A stretch of DNA of 64,000 bases from Candidatus Heimdallarchaeota archaeon (GCA_026702845.1 JADCLS010000002.1:186001-250000); one strand, 5' to 3'. Counted from the first letter of the stretch, positions 36,861-46,118 are shown. The notes: a model not told the origin generated them from the sequence alone. Numbers and translations: made by a program.

Positions 36861-36945
36861 CTGTAATGCCAGGTTACGCCATACCGTTACTCACATACAT
36901 TCATGTGATACCAACCTTTCACAGGAGCCCTTACGGCGCTCCTCC
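36861..36945 (-). ncRNA. Putative TnpB right end / guide (omega) RNA region
   Basis: The end of tnpB and the bases after its stop hold a stem-loop (AGGAGC 36923-36928 with GCTCCT 36938-36943) and then, at 36867-36881, TGGCGTAACCTGGCA. IS605-family TnpB proteins use an RNA from this position whose 3' end is the guide. The start, end and guide boundary are not fixed by sequence. Inference by position and by the paired changes in the second copy. Confidence 0.45.
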
Positions 36946-38124
36946 AGGGGCGTTTAACGTCTTCCTATAACTTAGGACGACGGAATTCTTCTCGTAATTC
37001 TTGATGTTAATAGCCGCATTCACATCCCTATCCTTGATCATCCCGCAGGTCGGACAGGAATAGGTTCTGACGGACAGTGGCATCTTCTGCTTGTCCAGAC
37101 ATTGAGAACACAGCTGTGTTGATGGGTAATAGGTGTCAATGATCTTGAGCTCTGAACCATACCATCTACATTTATACTCCAACAGTTCCTTGAATTGATA
37201 CCAAGAAACATCAGAGATAGCCTGTGCTAGGCAGTGATTCTGCATCATATTTCTCACTTTCAAATCCTCTACCCAGATTTTACTGTAATTCATTGCTAGA
37301 AAGGTTGTGACTTTATGAAGAAAATCCCTTCTGCGCATTTTGACGTGGTAGTGCAACCTAGAGAGTTTCGCAACAGATTTTTTCCTGTTTTTACTCCCTT
37401 TATCTTTTCTTGAATGTGTTTTCTGCATTCTCTTCATCTTTCTCAGCGAGGATTTATAGTAGCGGGGATTATGAATAACCATACCATTGGACAGAGTTGC
37501 GAAATCCTTTATCCCCAGATCAATACCGATCTCGGGTCTGTTATTGTTTGGAATGGCAATCTCTTCCTCAACATTGAAGTTAACATACCACTTGTGGGCA
37601 TCACGAATAACCCTTGCTGACATAATTCTTGATATCTTGGTCTCTAATTTCTTAACTAGTTTGATGGGATCCTCCTTGATTATTATCTTTCCCAGCCTTG
37701 GTAATTGCACTCGTTTGGGGTACTTGGCGTGGCTCTTGTCAAATACCTTGAGGGTACCCGTGAGTTGAAAAGAATCCTTGATGAATTTCTTCTTGAATCT
37801 TGGAAAACCGGGTTTGTCACCGGTTTTCAATCGTCTTCTGAAATTCTTGAATGCAGTATCCAGATCCCGTAATGCCCCTTGTGGTGCACATTTGCTAACA
37901 TCATACATCCAAGGGAATTGTGATTTCTTTATTGCATTCAATTCTTTTTGTTGTTTCATATAGTCAGTGAATTTTGATTTTCCAGTATTATTATTGAATT
38001 GATCAATTCGTCGTCTAAGCCCCCAGTTGTAAGCAAATCTCGCTGTACCAGCATTTTGAATAAGCAAATTAAGTTCTGTTTTGCTAGGATTTAATTCAAA
38101 TCGATAGGCCTTGATTACCAGCAT
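36931..38124 (-). CDS. tnpB: TnpB, RNA-guided nuclease of the IS605 family
   Basis: About 397 residues. The RuvC-like catalytic residues are intact: Asp in GIDLGIKDFA (about 198), Glu in IWVEDLKVRN (about 283) and Asp in RDVNAAINI (about 377). The zinc ribbon between the last two is complete (CSQC and CPTCG). The N-terminal domain begins with the usual YRFELNPSKTE. The frame reaches back to 38220, but the ATG at 38122-38124 fits the family start. No TnpA lies near it, so it cannot transpose alone; it is an isolated TnpB or depends on a helper. It sits beside the tRNA-Trp gene, and its flank carries a match to that tRNA. Confidence 0.93.
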   Translation of the reverse strand: MLVIKAYRFELNPSKTELNLLIQNAGTARFAYNWGLRRRIDQFNNNTGKSKFTDYMKQQKELNAIKKSQFPWMYDVSKCAPQGALRDLDTAFKNFRRRLKTGDKPGFPRFKKKFIKDSFQLTGTLKVFDKSHAKYPKRVQLPRLGKIIIKEDPIKLVKKLETKISRIMSARVIRDAHKWYVNFNVEEEIAIPNNNRPEIGIDLGIKDFATLSNGMVIHNPRYYKSSLRKMKRMQKTHSRKDKGSKNRKKSVAKLSRLHYHVKMRRRDFLHKVTTFLAMNYSKIWVEDLKVRNMMQNHCLAQAISDVSWYQFKELLEYKCRWYGSELKIIDTYYPSTQLCSQCLDKQKMPLSVRTYSCPTCGMIKDRDVNAAINIKNYEKNSVVLSYRKTLNAPGGAP

Positions 38125-38134
38125 GATTTTCACC

Positions 38135-38313
38135 GTACTATAAGTTAAACCGAACTTCCCATTGGAATACTGCTTCATCATTGTGCAACACAACTCGACA
38201 ATCACTGAGTCCTTCAGCAAGAGAAGTGAACTTCTCTATACTATTACTAGACATTTAACTATATAAACTACTACAGACCAAACTAAAAGTGAAGGTTTGT
38301 ACTATAAGTTAAA
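38135..38313. repeat. Two direct repeats of GTACTATAAGTTAAA upstream of tnpB
   Basis: The 15-base sequence occurs at 38135-38149 and again at 38299-38313, 164 bases apart. The first copy lies just before the tnpB start. They may mark the left end of the element or be regulator sites; the core ACTATAAGTTAAA resembles the palindrome at 31198. Confidence 0.6.
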
Positions 38314-38667
38314 TCATATAGAGAGCAATATTTATATTTAATATTTAATTAATTAGGTTAAATCTTCAAATTATTACATATTTCAAAAATTGTAAAAGTA
38401 ATGATAATTTACAAATTATTCAAAATTATGTTATTTCAAATAACATAGAGATAATCGCCACATGTAATTTCTGCTCAAACAGATCAGATGACGTTTTCTG
38501 AAGATTTGAATGAAACTATAAAATTTAAATGGGTGAATTATTAAAGCCCCTCATATTTCAAACTTATAATCAACATAATTATTCCTAGTAAGATTGGATT
38601 CCAGTACTAATTTTCAGATCGATCATCCTGTTTAAATAAGGATGTGATGTAATTATCTGAAACATTA
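38314..38667. other. AT-rich region, no gene seen
   Basis: No open frame with coding character. This may include the left end of the TnpB element and the right border of the island; no target-site repeat could be fixed by eye. Confidence 0.4.
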
Positions 38668-39570
38668 CTACAATTTTCTATGAATGTATAAAGTTTTCAA
38701 ATATGCACGAATTATGAAATAACTCAATGGGGAGATAATTATCAGCAATATACTGAGACCCAAAAACAAATAACAATACAAACCGAGAGTACAGGTGTGA
38801 TATATGACAAATGGCATACAAATTGAAATCAAAATAAGGCCAAACATTGATCTGAATGCATTTTTATGGATATTGTCATCAACATCCTCTACTTTATTTT
38901 GGGTCATTATTCCAATTATGATAAATAACATAACTATGAATATCGGAAGTAAGGAGAAAGCTGGATCAAGTGAAGTATCTGTCAAAAGAGTAATCATAGA
39001 AATCCCGATTAAAACTCCAAATGCAATATTTTGAAATAATTTTCCTGATTGTGAATACAATTCATTTGGAAAGAAAACGAGATACAAGATGCAAAGGATA
39101 AATTGTATGGTAAGAATAATCAAAGCAGTTGAATTATATATATGATTAATACTTCGTATATCAAGCGAATAACCCCCAGATCTTTCAGAATAGTTAGTAA
39201 TTACGAATTTCCAATCCCCCTCTGTCTTGATTTTTAAATCCTCAACATAGTATTGATTTTCAACAGCACCAGAGGAATGATTGGATGAATATATCATTTC
39301 ATTTTGGGGATCAACAATTTCGAGTTGTAACTCACCAAATATATTGAAATGTACATAGATCCTATTTTCAACTATCAGCTGGGCTTCTAGGTAAACTAGG
39401 TGAATTTTTTCTTCACCTCCATCAATATCAAGGAATTGAATAGAATTCTGATCATTGGGTACAACATAAACCGTATAATTATTGAGGTATAAATTTACTA
39501 GAACCAAATTAAAAACAGATAGAAAGAAAAGCAGACCCAATATTAGGTAATATAGAGATTTGCGGTTCAT
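38668..39570 (-). CDS. Membrane protein with extracellular N-terminal domain, unknown
   Basis: A first hydrophobic segment (LYYLILGLLFFLSVFNLVLV, about residues 5-24) is followed by about 120 beta-rich residues (DLKIKTEGDWKFVITNYSERSGGYSL resembles pre-peptidase C-terminal type folds) and then about five membrane segments from residue 150 on. The tail is basic (HRKL). The order suggests an outside-facing ligand domain on a membrane bundle. No family is recognised. The ATG start at 39570 is the first in frame. It is not linked by operon to neighbours. Confidence 0.7.
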   Translation of the reverse strand: MNRKSLYYLILGLLFFLSVFNLVLVNLYLNNYTVYVVPNDQNSIQFLDIDGGEEKIHLVYLEAQLIVENRIYVHFNIFGELQLEIVDPQNEMIYSSNHSSGAVENQYYVEDLKIKTEGDWKFVITNYSERSGGYSLDIRSINHIYNSTALIILTIQFILCILYLVFFPNELYSQSGKLFQNIAFGVLIGISMITLLTDTSLDPAFSLLPIFIVMLFIIIGIMTQNKVEDVDDNIHKNAFRSMFGLILISICMPFVIYHTCTLGLYCYLFLGLSILLIIISPLSYFIIRAYLKTLYIHRKL

Positions 39571-39729
39571 AGATCTCTCTGGGAAGAGTCATTTTTAATA
39601 TTATCCTATTCTTAGGTATCTCTCAAGAAAATTATTCTTAAGGAACTATTCAATGAATTTTCTAAATTATAATATTCAGCAATTATCCTCAAGGCAAAAT
39701 GATATTATTATCCAAGTAAATTCGATCCT

Positions 39730-40524
39730 GTGAAACTTAAGCTCCTAATTATTTTGCCTATAGCAATACTGATACCCTCAGGCATTTTGATTTACAACTA
39801 CTTTGATCAGTACCCGATGACTAAGGATCCATCCACAATGAAAGTAAAAGAAGTAGAAATTACCTATCTGGGGATTGCTGGATTCAAGCTGAAGTACGAG
39901 GAATTGGTAGTATACATTGACCCGTTTGATATTGCTAACAATGACAATCCCATTTTAGAGAAAGCTGACTATATCATCAGCACTCATGGCCACTTGGATC
40001 ACTGCTCAAGTTTGGATATCTATACGCTTGCTGATGATACTACAATCCTACTTAAATCGGCCACATGCACGGCATATCTGAGCAACCGGGAGACTGTAGC
40101 ACCAGGAGATAATTTCGAATATGATGATATATCCTTCGAATTTGTCCCCATGTATACTATTGATAAAGTGCGATCAACAGGATTGCAGTACCACCCTCAG
40201 GAGAATAATGATGTGGGCGTGATCGTGGAGATTAATGAGTTGAGAATATATTTTACAGGCTCATCTGATAGAATACCTGAGATGAAGAGTATTGAAGCAG
40301 ATATTATATTATTACCTGTGAGTGGAAGTTATTTCATGAATGCGGAGGAAGCAGCCACAGCATTGGAGGATATTCAACTAAATTCTGATCTCCAATTTGC
40401 AGTACCCTTCCATTATGGAGAGCATGATGTCACAGGCCTGAATCAAGGGACACTGGCAGATGTGGAAGAATTCAAGAGCTATACTGAAGTAGAGGTTATT
40501 GTACTAGAACCAATACCAGCCTGA
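39730..40524 (+). CDS. Metallo-beta-lactamase-fold hydrolase with N-terminal membrane segment
   Basis: A hydrophobic segment (LLIILPIAILIPSGILIY) at the N-terminus anchors or exports the protein. The MBL core shows the metal motif THGHLDHC (about residues 90-97), where the usual H-x-H-x-D-H is present, a strand LRIYFTGSSD near residue 175 in place of the Asp-containing motif, and a late His in PFHYGEHD (about 228). Members of this UPF0173/UlaG-like group hydrolyse phosphodiester or lactone bonds. GTG start. It lies 205 bases downstream of nothing on the same strand and is monocistronic. Substrate not known. Confidence 0.85.
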   Translation: MKLKLLIILPIAILIPSGILIYNYFDQYPMTKDPSTMKVKEVEITYLGIAGFKLKYEELVVYIDPFDIANNDNPILEKADYIISTHGHLDHCSSLDIYTLADDTTILLKSATCTAYLSNRETVAPGDNFEYDDISFEFVPMYTIDKVRSTGLQYHPQENNDVGVIVEINELRIYFTGSSDRIPEMKSIEADIILLPVSGSYFMNAEEAATALEDIQLNSDLQFAVPFHYGEHDVTGLNQGTLADVEEFKSYTEVEVIVLEPIPA

Positions 40525-40797
40525 GTGGTGATAATTCAATTCCCTCAAAACATTTCAATAAATAATGTACAGAAAGCCTAACTTCACATTTTCACGAGCA
40601 ATAAGGTGTTATGATATATTAATTACTCACATCTTAGACTAAAGAATTGGAGAATGAAGATTGTGAGAGTTATATGAACGAGTATACTAAATTATATTAT
40701 AAACTGAATATTCAAAATCAAAAAATATGACTAAAGAATGTAATAATCAGCCCATTCAATCCAAATCGCTTAAATTTAAGAGAATAAAAGATCATAT

Positions 40798-41868
40798 ATG
40801 TCTTTCGTTGAAGATTTTTTGAATAATAGCTTTCTCGGAAATTCTGGATGGGCTTGGCTTAGTGCTTTAATCCTGTTTGTAATAGTATTACTATCTTGTT
40901 TGTTTATAAAGAAAATCATATTGAATAGAATTTCAAATTATATAACTAAGAGAGGTAATAAAAAGGAATTTGGGAATTATATTCAGAAAATCGGGGATTC
41001 AATATCAATCCTGTTAATAGTTGTAATTTCCCTATACTTCTCCATAAGTTCATTGAATATCCATGGATCTATGAGGAGTATCATCTACATTGTAGTTTTT
41101 GCTGTATTATCATTTTATTTACTCAAATTTCTTTTTGTTATGACAGATATTTTCCTGAGATTACAGATAAAAGTAACCAAAGCAGGATCTACCAACTTGA
41201 TCGCATTTCTAAGTTTAGTGATTAAATCAATCATTTTTGTTATTGTATTAATTTGGTTTCTATCCAATCTAGGTGTTGATACAAATACATTCATTGCAGG
41301 TCTGGGTGTTTTTGCTCTTGCTATAGCTTTTGCCTTGCAGAATGTAATTTCAGATATTTTTGCAGCATTAGTAATTTATATTGATCGACCATTTGAAATA
41401 GATGATTACATCAATGTGGGGGGAGAAATTGGAAAAGTAGAGAAAATTGGGATCAGATCTACAAGAATTCGATCATTAACTGGAAATCTACTAATTGTGT
41501 CAAATCAAGAGTTAATCAAGGCTAGAATCAGTAATTTCAAAAAGATGGAGAAAAGAAGGGTTGCACTGACAATTGGTGTACATAAATCCACACCTCTTGA
41601 TAAGTTGGAAAAACTACCTTCACAATTTGAGGAACTCATAAAATCTATTGACAAATCTTCATTTGATAGATGTTTTTTCACTAATATCAATACATCATCA
41701 TATGATTTCGAGATCATTTTTTTCGTTCAGAGCAGAAGCTACTCTGAATATCAAGCCACACTACAGGCAGTTAATCTCAAGATAATTAAGCTCCTTGATG
41801 AGCAGAAAATACTCATCCCCTATCCTACCCAATTGTTACTATTGGAGAAGGATAATCAGGAGGATTAA
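40798..41868 (+). CDS. mscS: MscS-family mechanosensitive channel (first of tandem pair)
   Basis: Three or four membrane segments fill residues 15-170, the last being the pore helix (NTFIAGLGVFALAIAFALQNVISDIF, about 163-188) with the Gly/Ala pattern of MscS TM3. After it comes the beta domain (FEIDDYINVGGEIGKVEKIGIRSTRIRSLTGNLLIVSNQEL), then an alpha/beta C-terminal domain. The channel opens when the membrane is stretched and releases solutes on osmotic down-shock. Length 356 is usual. The next gene starts 3 bases after the stop and encodes a similar channel, so the two are an operon and probably form mixed or separate heptamers. Confidence 0.93.
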   Translation: MSFVEDFLNNSFLGNSGWAWLSALILFVIVLLSCLFIKKIILNRISNYITKRGNKKEFGNYIQKIGDSISILLIVVISLYFSISSLNIHGSMRSIIYIVVFAVLSFYLLKFLFVMTDIFLRLQIKVTKAGSTNLIAFLSLVIKSIIFVIVLIWFLSNLGVDTNTFIAGLGVFALAIAFALQNVISDIFAALVIYIDRPFEIDDYINVGGEIGKVEKIGIRSTRIRSLTGNLLIVSNQELIKARISNFKKMEKRRVALTIGVHKSTPLDKLEKLPSQFEELIKSIDKSSFDRCFFTNINTSSYDFEIIFFVQSRSYSEYQATLQAVNLKIIKLLDEQKILIPYPTQLLLLEKDNQED

Positions 41869-41870
41869 GT

Positions 41871-42932
41871 ATGTCGCAAATGTCAGATACAATATCTCAA
41901 CTCAAAGGAGAGGAATTCTTAGGTAACTCATATTTTGAGTATACTGTCTCAGCAATTACGTTTCTTGTCATTATTCTGGGTCTTTTTCTTGTAAAGAGAA
42001 TTAGTATCAAAAACTTTTCTCGGTTTTCCAGGGAAAGCAAGAGTAAATTCGGTTCAATTGTTAAGAATACAATTTCTAAATATTTTTCGATGAAGTTAAT
42101 TTTGTTACTATCCTTTTTATTTTCAACATCCAATCTTGTATTCCCTACATTTATTGAAACATCAAGAAATACGATTACCTATGCAATTATCAGTTGGATC
42201 ATAATAAAATTGGTCTTAAATATAATAGATGCCGTAATAGATTTACAACGTGACAGTAATAGTAAAAATATTCATATTTTAGAATTTTTCAGAATGCTTA
42301 CCCGGACTTTCATCATTATCATGGTGATAATTTGGTTTTTATCAAACATAGGATTTGATGTAACAGCATTCATTGCAGGTTTAGGGGTGATGTCACTGGC
42401 AATAGCATTTGCACTTAAAGAGATTATTGCTGATATTTTTGCTTCTTTGGTTATCTTTATTGATTCTCCCTTTGAAGTGGGTGATGGAATAAAACTAGAT
42501 AATGATGCTGGTAGTATTGAGAAAATAGGAATTCGATCTACACACATACGATCGGTGGAAGGACATCTAATTGTTGTATCCAATCGAGAATTGACCAGCA
42601 AAAAAGTACATAATATGAAAAATATGCCAAGAAGACGAGTAAATTTCACACTAAGATTAAGTCAGAATACGCCAATATCTTTCTTAGAAGAATTTCCATT
42701 GATTATTTCCAAATACTTTGAAAAAATCCAATCAGCTGAGTTTGATAAAATAAATTTGATTTCGATTGGAGATTATTCATTTGATTACGAGCTGATATAT
42801 TATGTGTTGACAAGGGATATCAAAGTACATGGTCAAATAAAACAAAATATATTATTTGAAATTATTAGAATATTTGAAAATTATAAGCTCGAGATACTCT
42901 TCCCCACACAGACTATAATCATTGATAAGTAA
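41871..42932 (+). CDS. mscS: MscS-family mechanosensitive channel (second of tandem pair)
   Basis: The layout copies the first channel: membrane segments in residues 20-170, pore helix FIAGLGVMSLAIAFALKEIIADIF (about 167-190), and a beta domain with FEVGDGIKLDNDAGSIEKIGIRSTHIRS. The pore helix and the motif after it align well with the first protein, so the pair arose by tandem duplication and then drifted; most differences lie in the N-terminal helices and the C-terminal domain. The start ATG follows the previous stop by only two bases. Role is osmotic protection; the copies may differ in gating threshold. Confidence 0.93.
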   Translation: MSQMSDTISQLKGEEFLGNSYFEYTVSAITFLVIILGLFLVKRISIKNFSRFSRESKSKFGSIVKNTISKYFSMKLILLLSFLFSTSNLVFPTFIETSRNTITYAIISWIIIKLVLNIIDAVIDLQRDSNSKNIHILEFFRMLTRTFIIIMVIIWFLSNIGFDVTAFIAGLGVMSLAIAFALKEIIADIFASLVIFIDSPFEVGDGIKLDNDAGSIEKIGIRSTHIRSVEGHLIVVSNRELTSKKVHNMKNMPRRRVNFTLRLSQNTPISFLEEFPLIISKYFEKIQSAEFDKINLISIGDYSFDYELIYYVLTRDIKVHGQIKQNILFEIIRIFENYKLEILFPTQTIIIDK

Positions 42933-43067
42933 TATTTTATATGAAATTAGTAATCCAGAGTGGCACATAATTGAGTTGTGTATGAAGAATATTGAATATA
43001 TGGTATTGAATTGTTTTGTTAGCCTTGTGTTAAATATCTTAATAAACGTGTAAATCCTTGTACTATT

Positions 43068-43685
43068 GTGATAAATAAGACCATTATCCTAGAGAAGGGA
43101 ATATCACAGGAGCAAATCAAACACACACTCTATTACCTATTCGAGCAACAGCAGCTTAAGGCACTGATAGGTACTGATACTGAGGATGCACTTGATTTCA
43201 TCATCTTAAAGGATAAGGATAGATATTCCGTCACGATTGAGAGAAATCCTGCGAATAGATCAATCACGTTTATCACAACCGATACTCTGGCAAGAGAACG
43301 GAGAAGTCCCACTGGCTCAAGCACAGTCAAGAAATTACGACGTATGTCTCGTTGGAGAGTATATTTTCTGGTTTTCTTTGTGATGATTCTTGTACCCCTA
43401 ATCATGATTATTTCCTCATTGCTTCCCTCGTATCTACGAAATATCTTTTTCCTTGGTATTGTTGGTTTACTTTATTGGCAGTACAGAAAGATCATGAGCG
43501 TAAACAGACCTAGTGCTGCAGCCATTCCCTACGAGGAGGAATTACTGCAGGTAATCACATCTGCCCTGGAAGGAAAGAGAGAAGAGAGAGAATTAAAAGT
43601 AAACACACATACATGTGACAATTGTCAAGAAGAACTAGCTGAAGGCTTGAATTTCTGTGAGAATTGTGGAAAGAGGTTGAATTAA
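43068..43685 (+). CDS. Membrane protein with C-terminal zinc ribbon
   Basis: Residues 1-90 form an alpha/beta domain, residues 100-150 two adjacent hydrophobic segments (VYFLVFFVMILVPLIMII, then IFFLGIVGLLYW), and residues 181-203 a zinc ribbon with CDNCQ and CENCGKR. Both the N-terminal domain and the ribbon should face the cytoplasm. Small archaeal membrane proteins with terminal ribbons are common, but the role of this one is unknown. The start is GTG. Its stop overlaps the end of the convergent LigB-like gene by 4 bases. Confidence 0.75.
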   Translation: MINKTIILEKGISQEQIKHTLYYLFEQQQLKALIGTDTEDALDFIILKDKDRYSVTIERNPANRSITFITTDTLARERRSPTGSSTVKKLRRMSRWRVYFLVFFVMILVPLIMIISSLLPSYLRNIFFLGIVGLLYWQYRKIMSVNRPSAAAIPYEEELLQVITSALEGKREERELKVNTHTCDNCQEELAEGLNFCENCGKRLN

Positions 43686-44488
43686 CTCCATTTAGCCAGA
43701 CACATACCAAAATAGGTGGGAACATCATAATATTGCATATCCAAAGAATACGACTGAGTATCAAATACTCCTTGAAGAATACACAATCCAGCCATACCAC
43801 ATGCCAGAGCGGTTGAATTTAGCTGAAGTAACTCTTCCAGATGCGAGATTGATGGCTCCCTCATCCATTCTATAACCTGAGTATCAAAATGCTTGCTGTT
43901 CACATGATAGCCATAGGGTCCTCTTTCATCATGAGTATGGGAGAGATCTGCACTTATCATCAAGGCATATCGTTTCTCCTGTGTGGAAAGAATGGAGAAT
44001 AATTGTCCTCCTAGATCCATCAACTCCTGCTTCATCACTTGGAGTGCATCAAATCTTCGACGGGGAATGCTGAGTATGACAATTTTTGCCTCATGATAAT
44101 AAAGTGGAACTGATTCACCCCAGGCAAGTTGTAATGGATAAGTGGGGCTACCCTGAACAAGTAATTGCTTGGATACGGTTAGAGATTCGTTTAATAATTC
44201 GATGGTTTCAGTATCCCCCTTCCATGATTTGTCCATGAATTTCACTCCATCGACAACAGAGAGTTTAGGATCAACCTTAAAATATGATGCAGTATATGAA
44301 TCATGACCATATAAAAGAAAATCATCTTGAAGGGTATATCCATGCGGAGTGATAATAACGATGGTATCGACATCAAGTGATATTCCATTCATTGCCTCAT
44401 GCAATGCCTTGAATATGTCAAAATTGGCAGAATCCACTCCTGGAATAATCTGTAATCCATGAGGAAGCAAGAGGATTGAGGATATCAT
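43682..44488 (-). CDS. LigB/Memo-like class III extradiol dioxygenase-fold protein
   Basis: Motifs of the LigB/Memo fold appear: LLPHG near residue 7, VIITPHGY about residue 45-52 and a late DLSHTHD (about 186) where His residues would line the metal site. Length 268. In the wider family some proteins are ring-cleaving dioxygenases and others (Memo) bind metal in redox roles; archaeal copies often belong to the AmmeMemoRadiSam set. Only the radical SAM protein at 50.6 kb is nearby and it is of another type. The ATG at 44488 is preferred over that at 44497. PadR lies just upstream and may control it. Confidence 0.75.
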   Translation of the reverse strand: MISSILLLPHGLQIIPGVDSANFDIFKALHEAMNGISLDVDTIVIITPHGYTLQDDFLLYGHDSYTASYFKVDPKLSVVDGVKFMDKSWKGDTETIELLNESLTVSKQLLVQGSPTYPLQLAWGESVPLYYHEAKIVILSIPRRRFDALQVMKQELMDLGGQLFSILSTQEKRYALMISADLSHTHDERGPYGYHVNSKHFDTQVIEWMREPSISHLEELLQLNSTALACGMAGLCILQGVFDTQSYSLDMQYYDVPTYFGMCLAKWS

Positions 44489-44536
44489 GTAATTCAATGC
44501 AGTGAAAGTGAAATATAAGCACGTTGTCTATTTGAT

Positions 44537-44890
44537 CTAGTTATTTCCAAATAATTCATCAATTGTTGACTTAAGTAATTTCTCAGCCTCTTCCATGACT
44601 TGTATACCCTTATCAGTGATCTCATAGTATTTACGATTTTGAGCATCATCATGCTCATCCTTGTCCACATTGACAAATCCAGATCTTTCCAATCGATAGA
44701 GCACGGCATACGAGGTGACAGTTGCAGGTTCAAAATTAAATCTGTTTTTTATCTCCTGACGTAGCTCATAAGCATATTTCTTCTCTTCTTGCAGGAGTTT
44801 GAGAATCCACAACCATAAATTGTCCGTTCTCAGCTTTTTCCACAGACGATCTAATGGAGCATACTTGGCCTCAGTATCAGATTTTGGCAT
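44537..44890 (-). CDS. PadR-family transcriptional regulator
   Basis: A winged-helix domain of PadR type: helices ending WILKLLQEEKKYAYELRQEI, then ATVTSYAVLYRLERSGFVNV (recognition helix and wing start) and RKYYEITDKGIQVM (wing and following helix). A short C-terminal helix (STIDELFGNN) would allow dimerisation. It lies 48 bases upstream of the LigB-like gene, on the same strand, and probably regulates that gene and itself. The effector is unknown. Length 117. Confidence 0.88.
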   Translation of the reverse strand: MPKSDTEAKYAPLDRLWKKLRTDNLWLWILKLLQEEKKYAYELRQEIKNRFNFEPATVTSYAVLYRLERSGFVNVDKDEHDDAQNRKYYEITDKGIQVMEEAEKLLKSTIDELFGNN

Positions 44891-45037
44891 TATTTTTCCG
44901 TACTCAGATATACATAAAAGATATCGGTTATATCACCTTGATTTTTTTTTAAAAAAGCATAATTCTGCATAACTTATTGGTGATAACTCCAGTATTAATG
45001 ACCGAAACATAAAGAGATGGTCAATGATTGATGAATT

Positions 45038-45610
45038 GTGTTGAAACATATACCAAATACAATTCTCATGCGTATGCAAGAATTGGAGATATTGGATAAA
45101 ATGGATAGGGAGGATGGTACACCAAGAGAGAAACGATTGAGACAGATTCCTCCTGAGACTGGAAAATTCATAGCAATGATTCTGGCCACGGCACCTGAGG
45201 GTAAGGTGGTGGAAATTGGTACAAGTGCGGGATATTCTACCCTATGGTTATCATTAAGTGGAAGAAGGATTCATACCTGTGAGCTTGATGAGAGAAAAAT
45301 AAAGATGGCAGAGAGGAGTTTTACTGGACTGGAAGAGCAGATAATTCTGGAGAAGGGTGATGCTTTGATAATGATTGATAAACTGAATGACATTGCCTTT
45401 TGCTTCATTGATACTGAGAAGGAATTGTACCTCCCTGTATTTACTAAAATTTCCAAAAAAATGGTTAGTGGAGGGATAATACTTGCAGATAATGCGATTA
45501 ATCATGCTGAGACACTCAAATCATTTTTCGATGCCGTGGAGAAGCATAAGGAATTCGATTCACTGATCATACCCATTGGAAAGGGAGTATTAATGGCAAG
45601 AAGAATCTAA
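45038..45610 (+). CDS. O-methyltransferase (catechol-type, PF01596-like)
   Basis: The SAM motif is KVVEIGTSAGYSTLWLS (about residues 55-71), typical of small O-methyltransferases, preceded by PPETGKFIAMI and followed by HTCELDERKIKMAE (about 80-93), FCFIDTEKELY (about 122) and GGIILADNAI (about 150), where Asp and Asn would bind the metal. All the residues used for catechol-type transfer are roughly in place. Length 190, one domain. GTG start; the TTG that follows is an alternative. The acceptor could be a catechol, a coenzyme intermediate or another hydroxylated compound. Followed 74 bases on by the CBS protein. Confidence 0.87.
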   Translation: MLKHIPNTILMRMQELEILDKMDREDGTPREKRLRQIPPETGKFIAMILATAPEGKVVEIGTSAGYSTLWLSLSGRRIHTCELDERKIKMAERSFTGLEEQIILEKGDALIMIDKLNDIAFCFIDTEKELYLPVFTKISKKMVSGGIILADNAINHAETLKSFFDAVEKHKEFDSLIIPIGKGVLMARRI

Positions 45611-45684
45611 TTACGTGGATTATTTACCTACTGCTCCGCAGAATTCCGGATATATTGAAATAGTTGACTTTATACCTCACAATT

Positions 45685-46113
45685 ATGCCCACGTATGTGA
45701 ATGAAGTGCAAATTGATGATGATTTCATCAAGATTAAGGCAGATGATACAATTATTAGTGTAGCCAAGGCAATTGCCAAGGCAGGTGTTCCAGATGCGGT
45801 TGTGGTCGATGAATCCGACAAAGTTCTGGGAATACTTGATGATTATGATATAGTGTCCAAAGTACTCGCAGAGGAAAAAGATCCCAAGGTAATGACTGCT
45901 AAGGATGTAATGTATGCACCACCACTGGTGAAACTGGATTTCGACCTTGACAAGGTATACGAGATCATGCAGCAGATGGAGGCTTCCATGCTTCCTGTTG
46001 TGGACAATGATCTCAAGCTGCTCGGGGTGATAACACTCAATGATGTGCTTGAGGATGCAAAGGAAGAACCCAAAGGAATAATGAGCAAGATTATGGGTCT
46101 ATTCGGGAGGTAA
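45685..46113 (+). CDS. CBS-domain pair protein
   Basis: Two CBS domains: residues about 10-60 (FIKIKADDTIISVAKAIAKAG, VVDESDKVLGILDDYDI) and about 78-130 (MYAPPLVKLDFDLDKVYEIM, MLPVVDNDLKLLGVITLND). Such pairs bind adenine nucleotides such as AMP, ATP or SAM and act as energy or ligand sensors. No catalytic domain is attached. ATG at 45685 begins the first strand; the upstream TTG at 45664 adds residues outside the domain. The next gene starts 5 bases after its stop and has a good ribosome site (GGGAGG), so the two are one operon. Confidence 0.9.
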   Translation: MPTYVNEVQIDDDFIKIKADDTIISVAKAIAKAGVPDAVVVDESDKVLGILDDYDIVSKVLAEEKDPKVMTAKDVMYAPPLVKLDFDLDKVYEIMQQMEASMLPVVDNDLKLLGVITLNDVLEDAKEEPKGIMSKIMGLFGR

Positions 46114-46118
46114 TTGAG

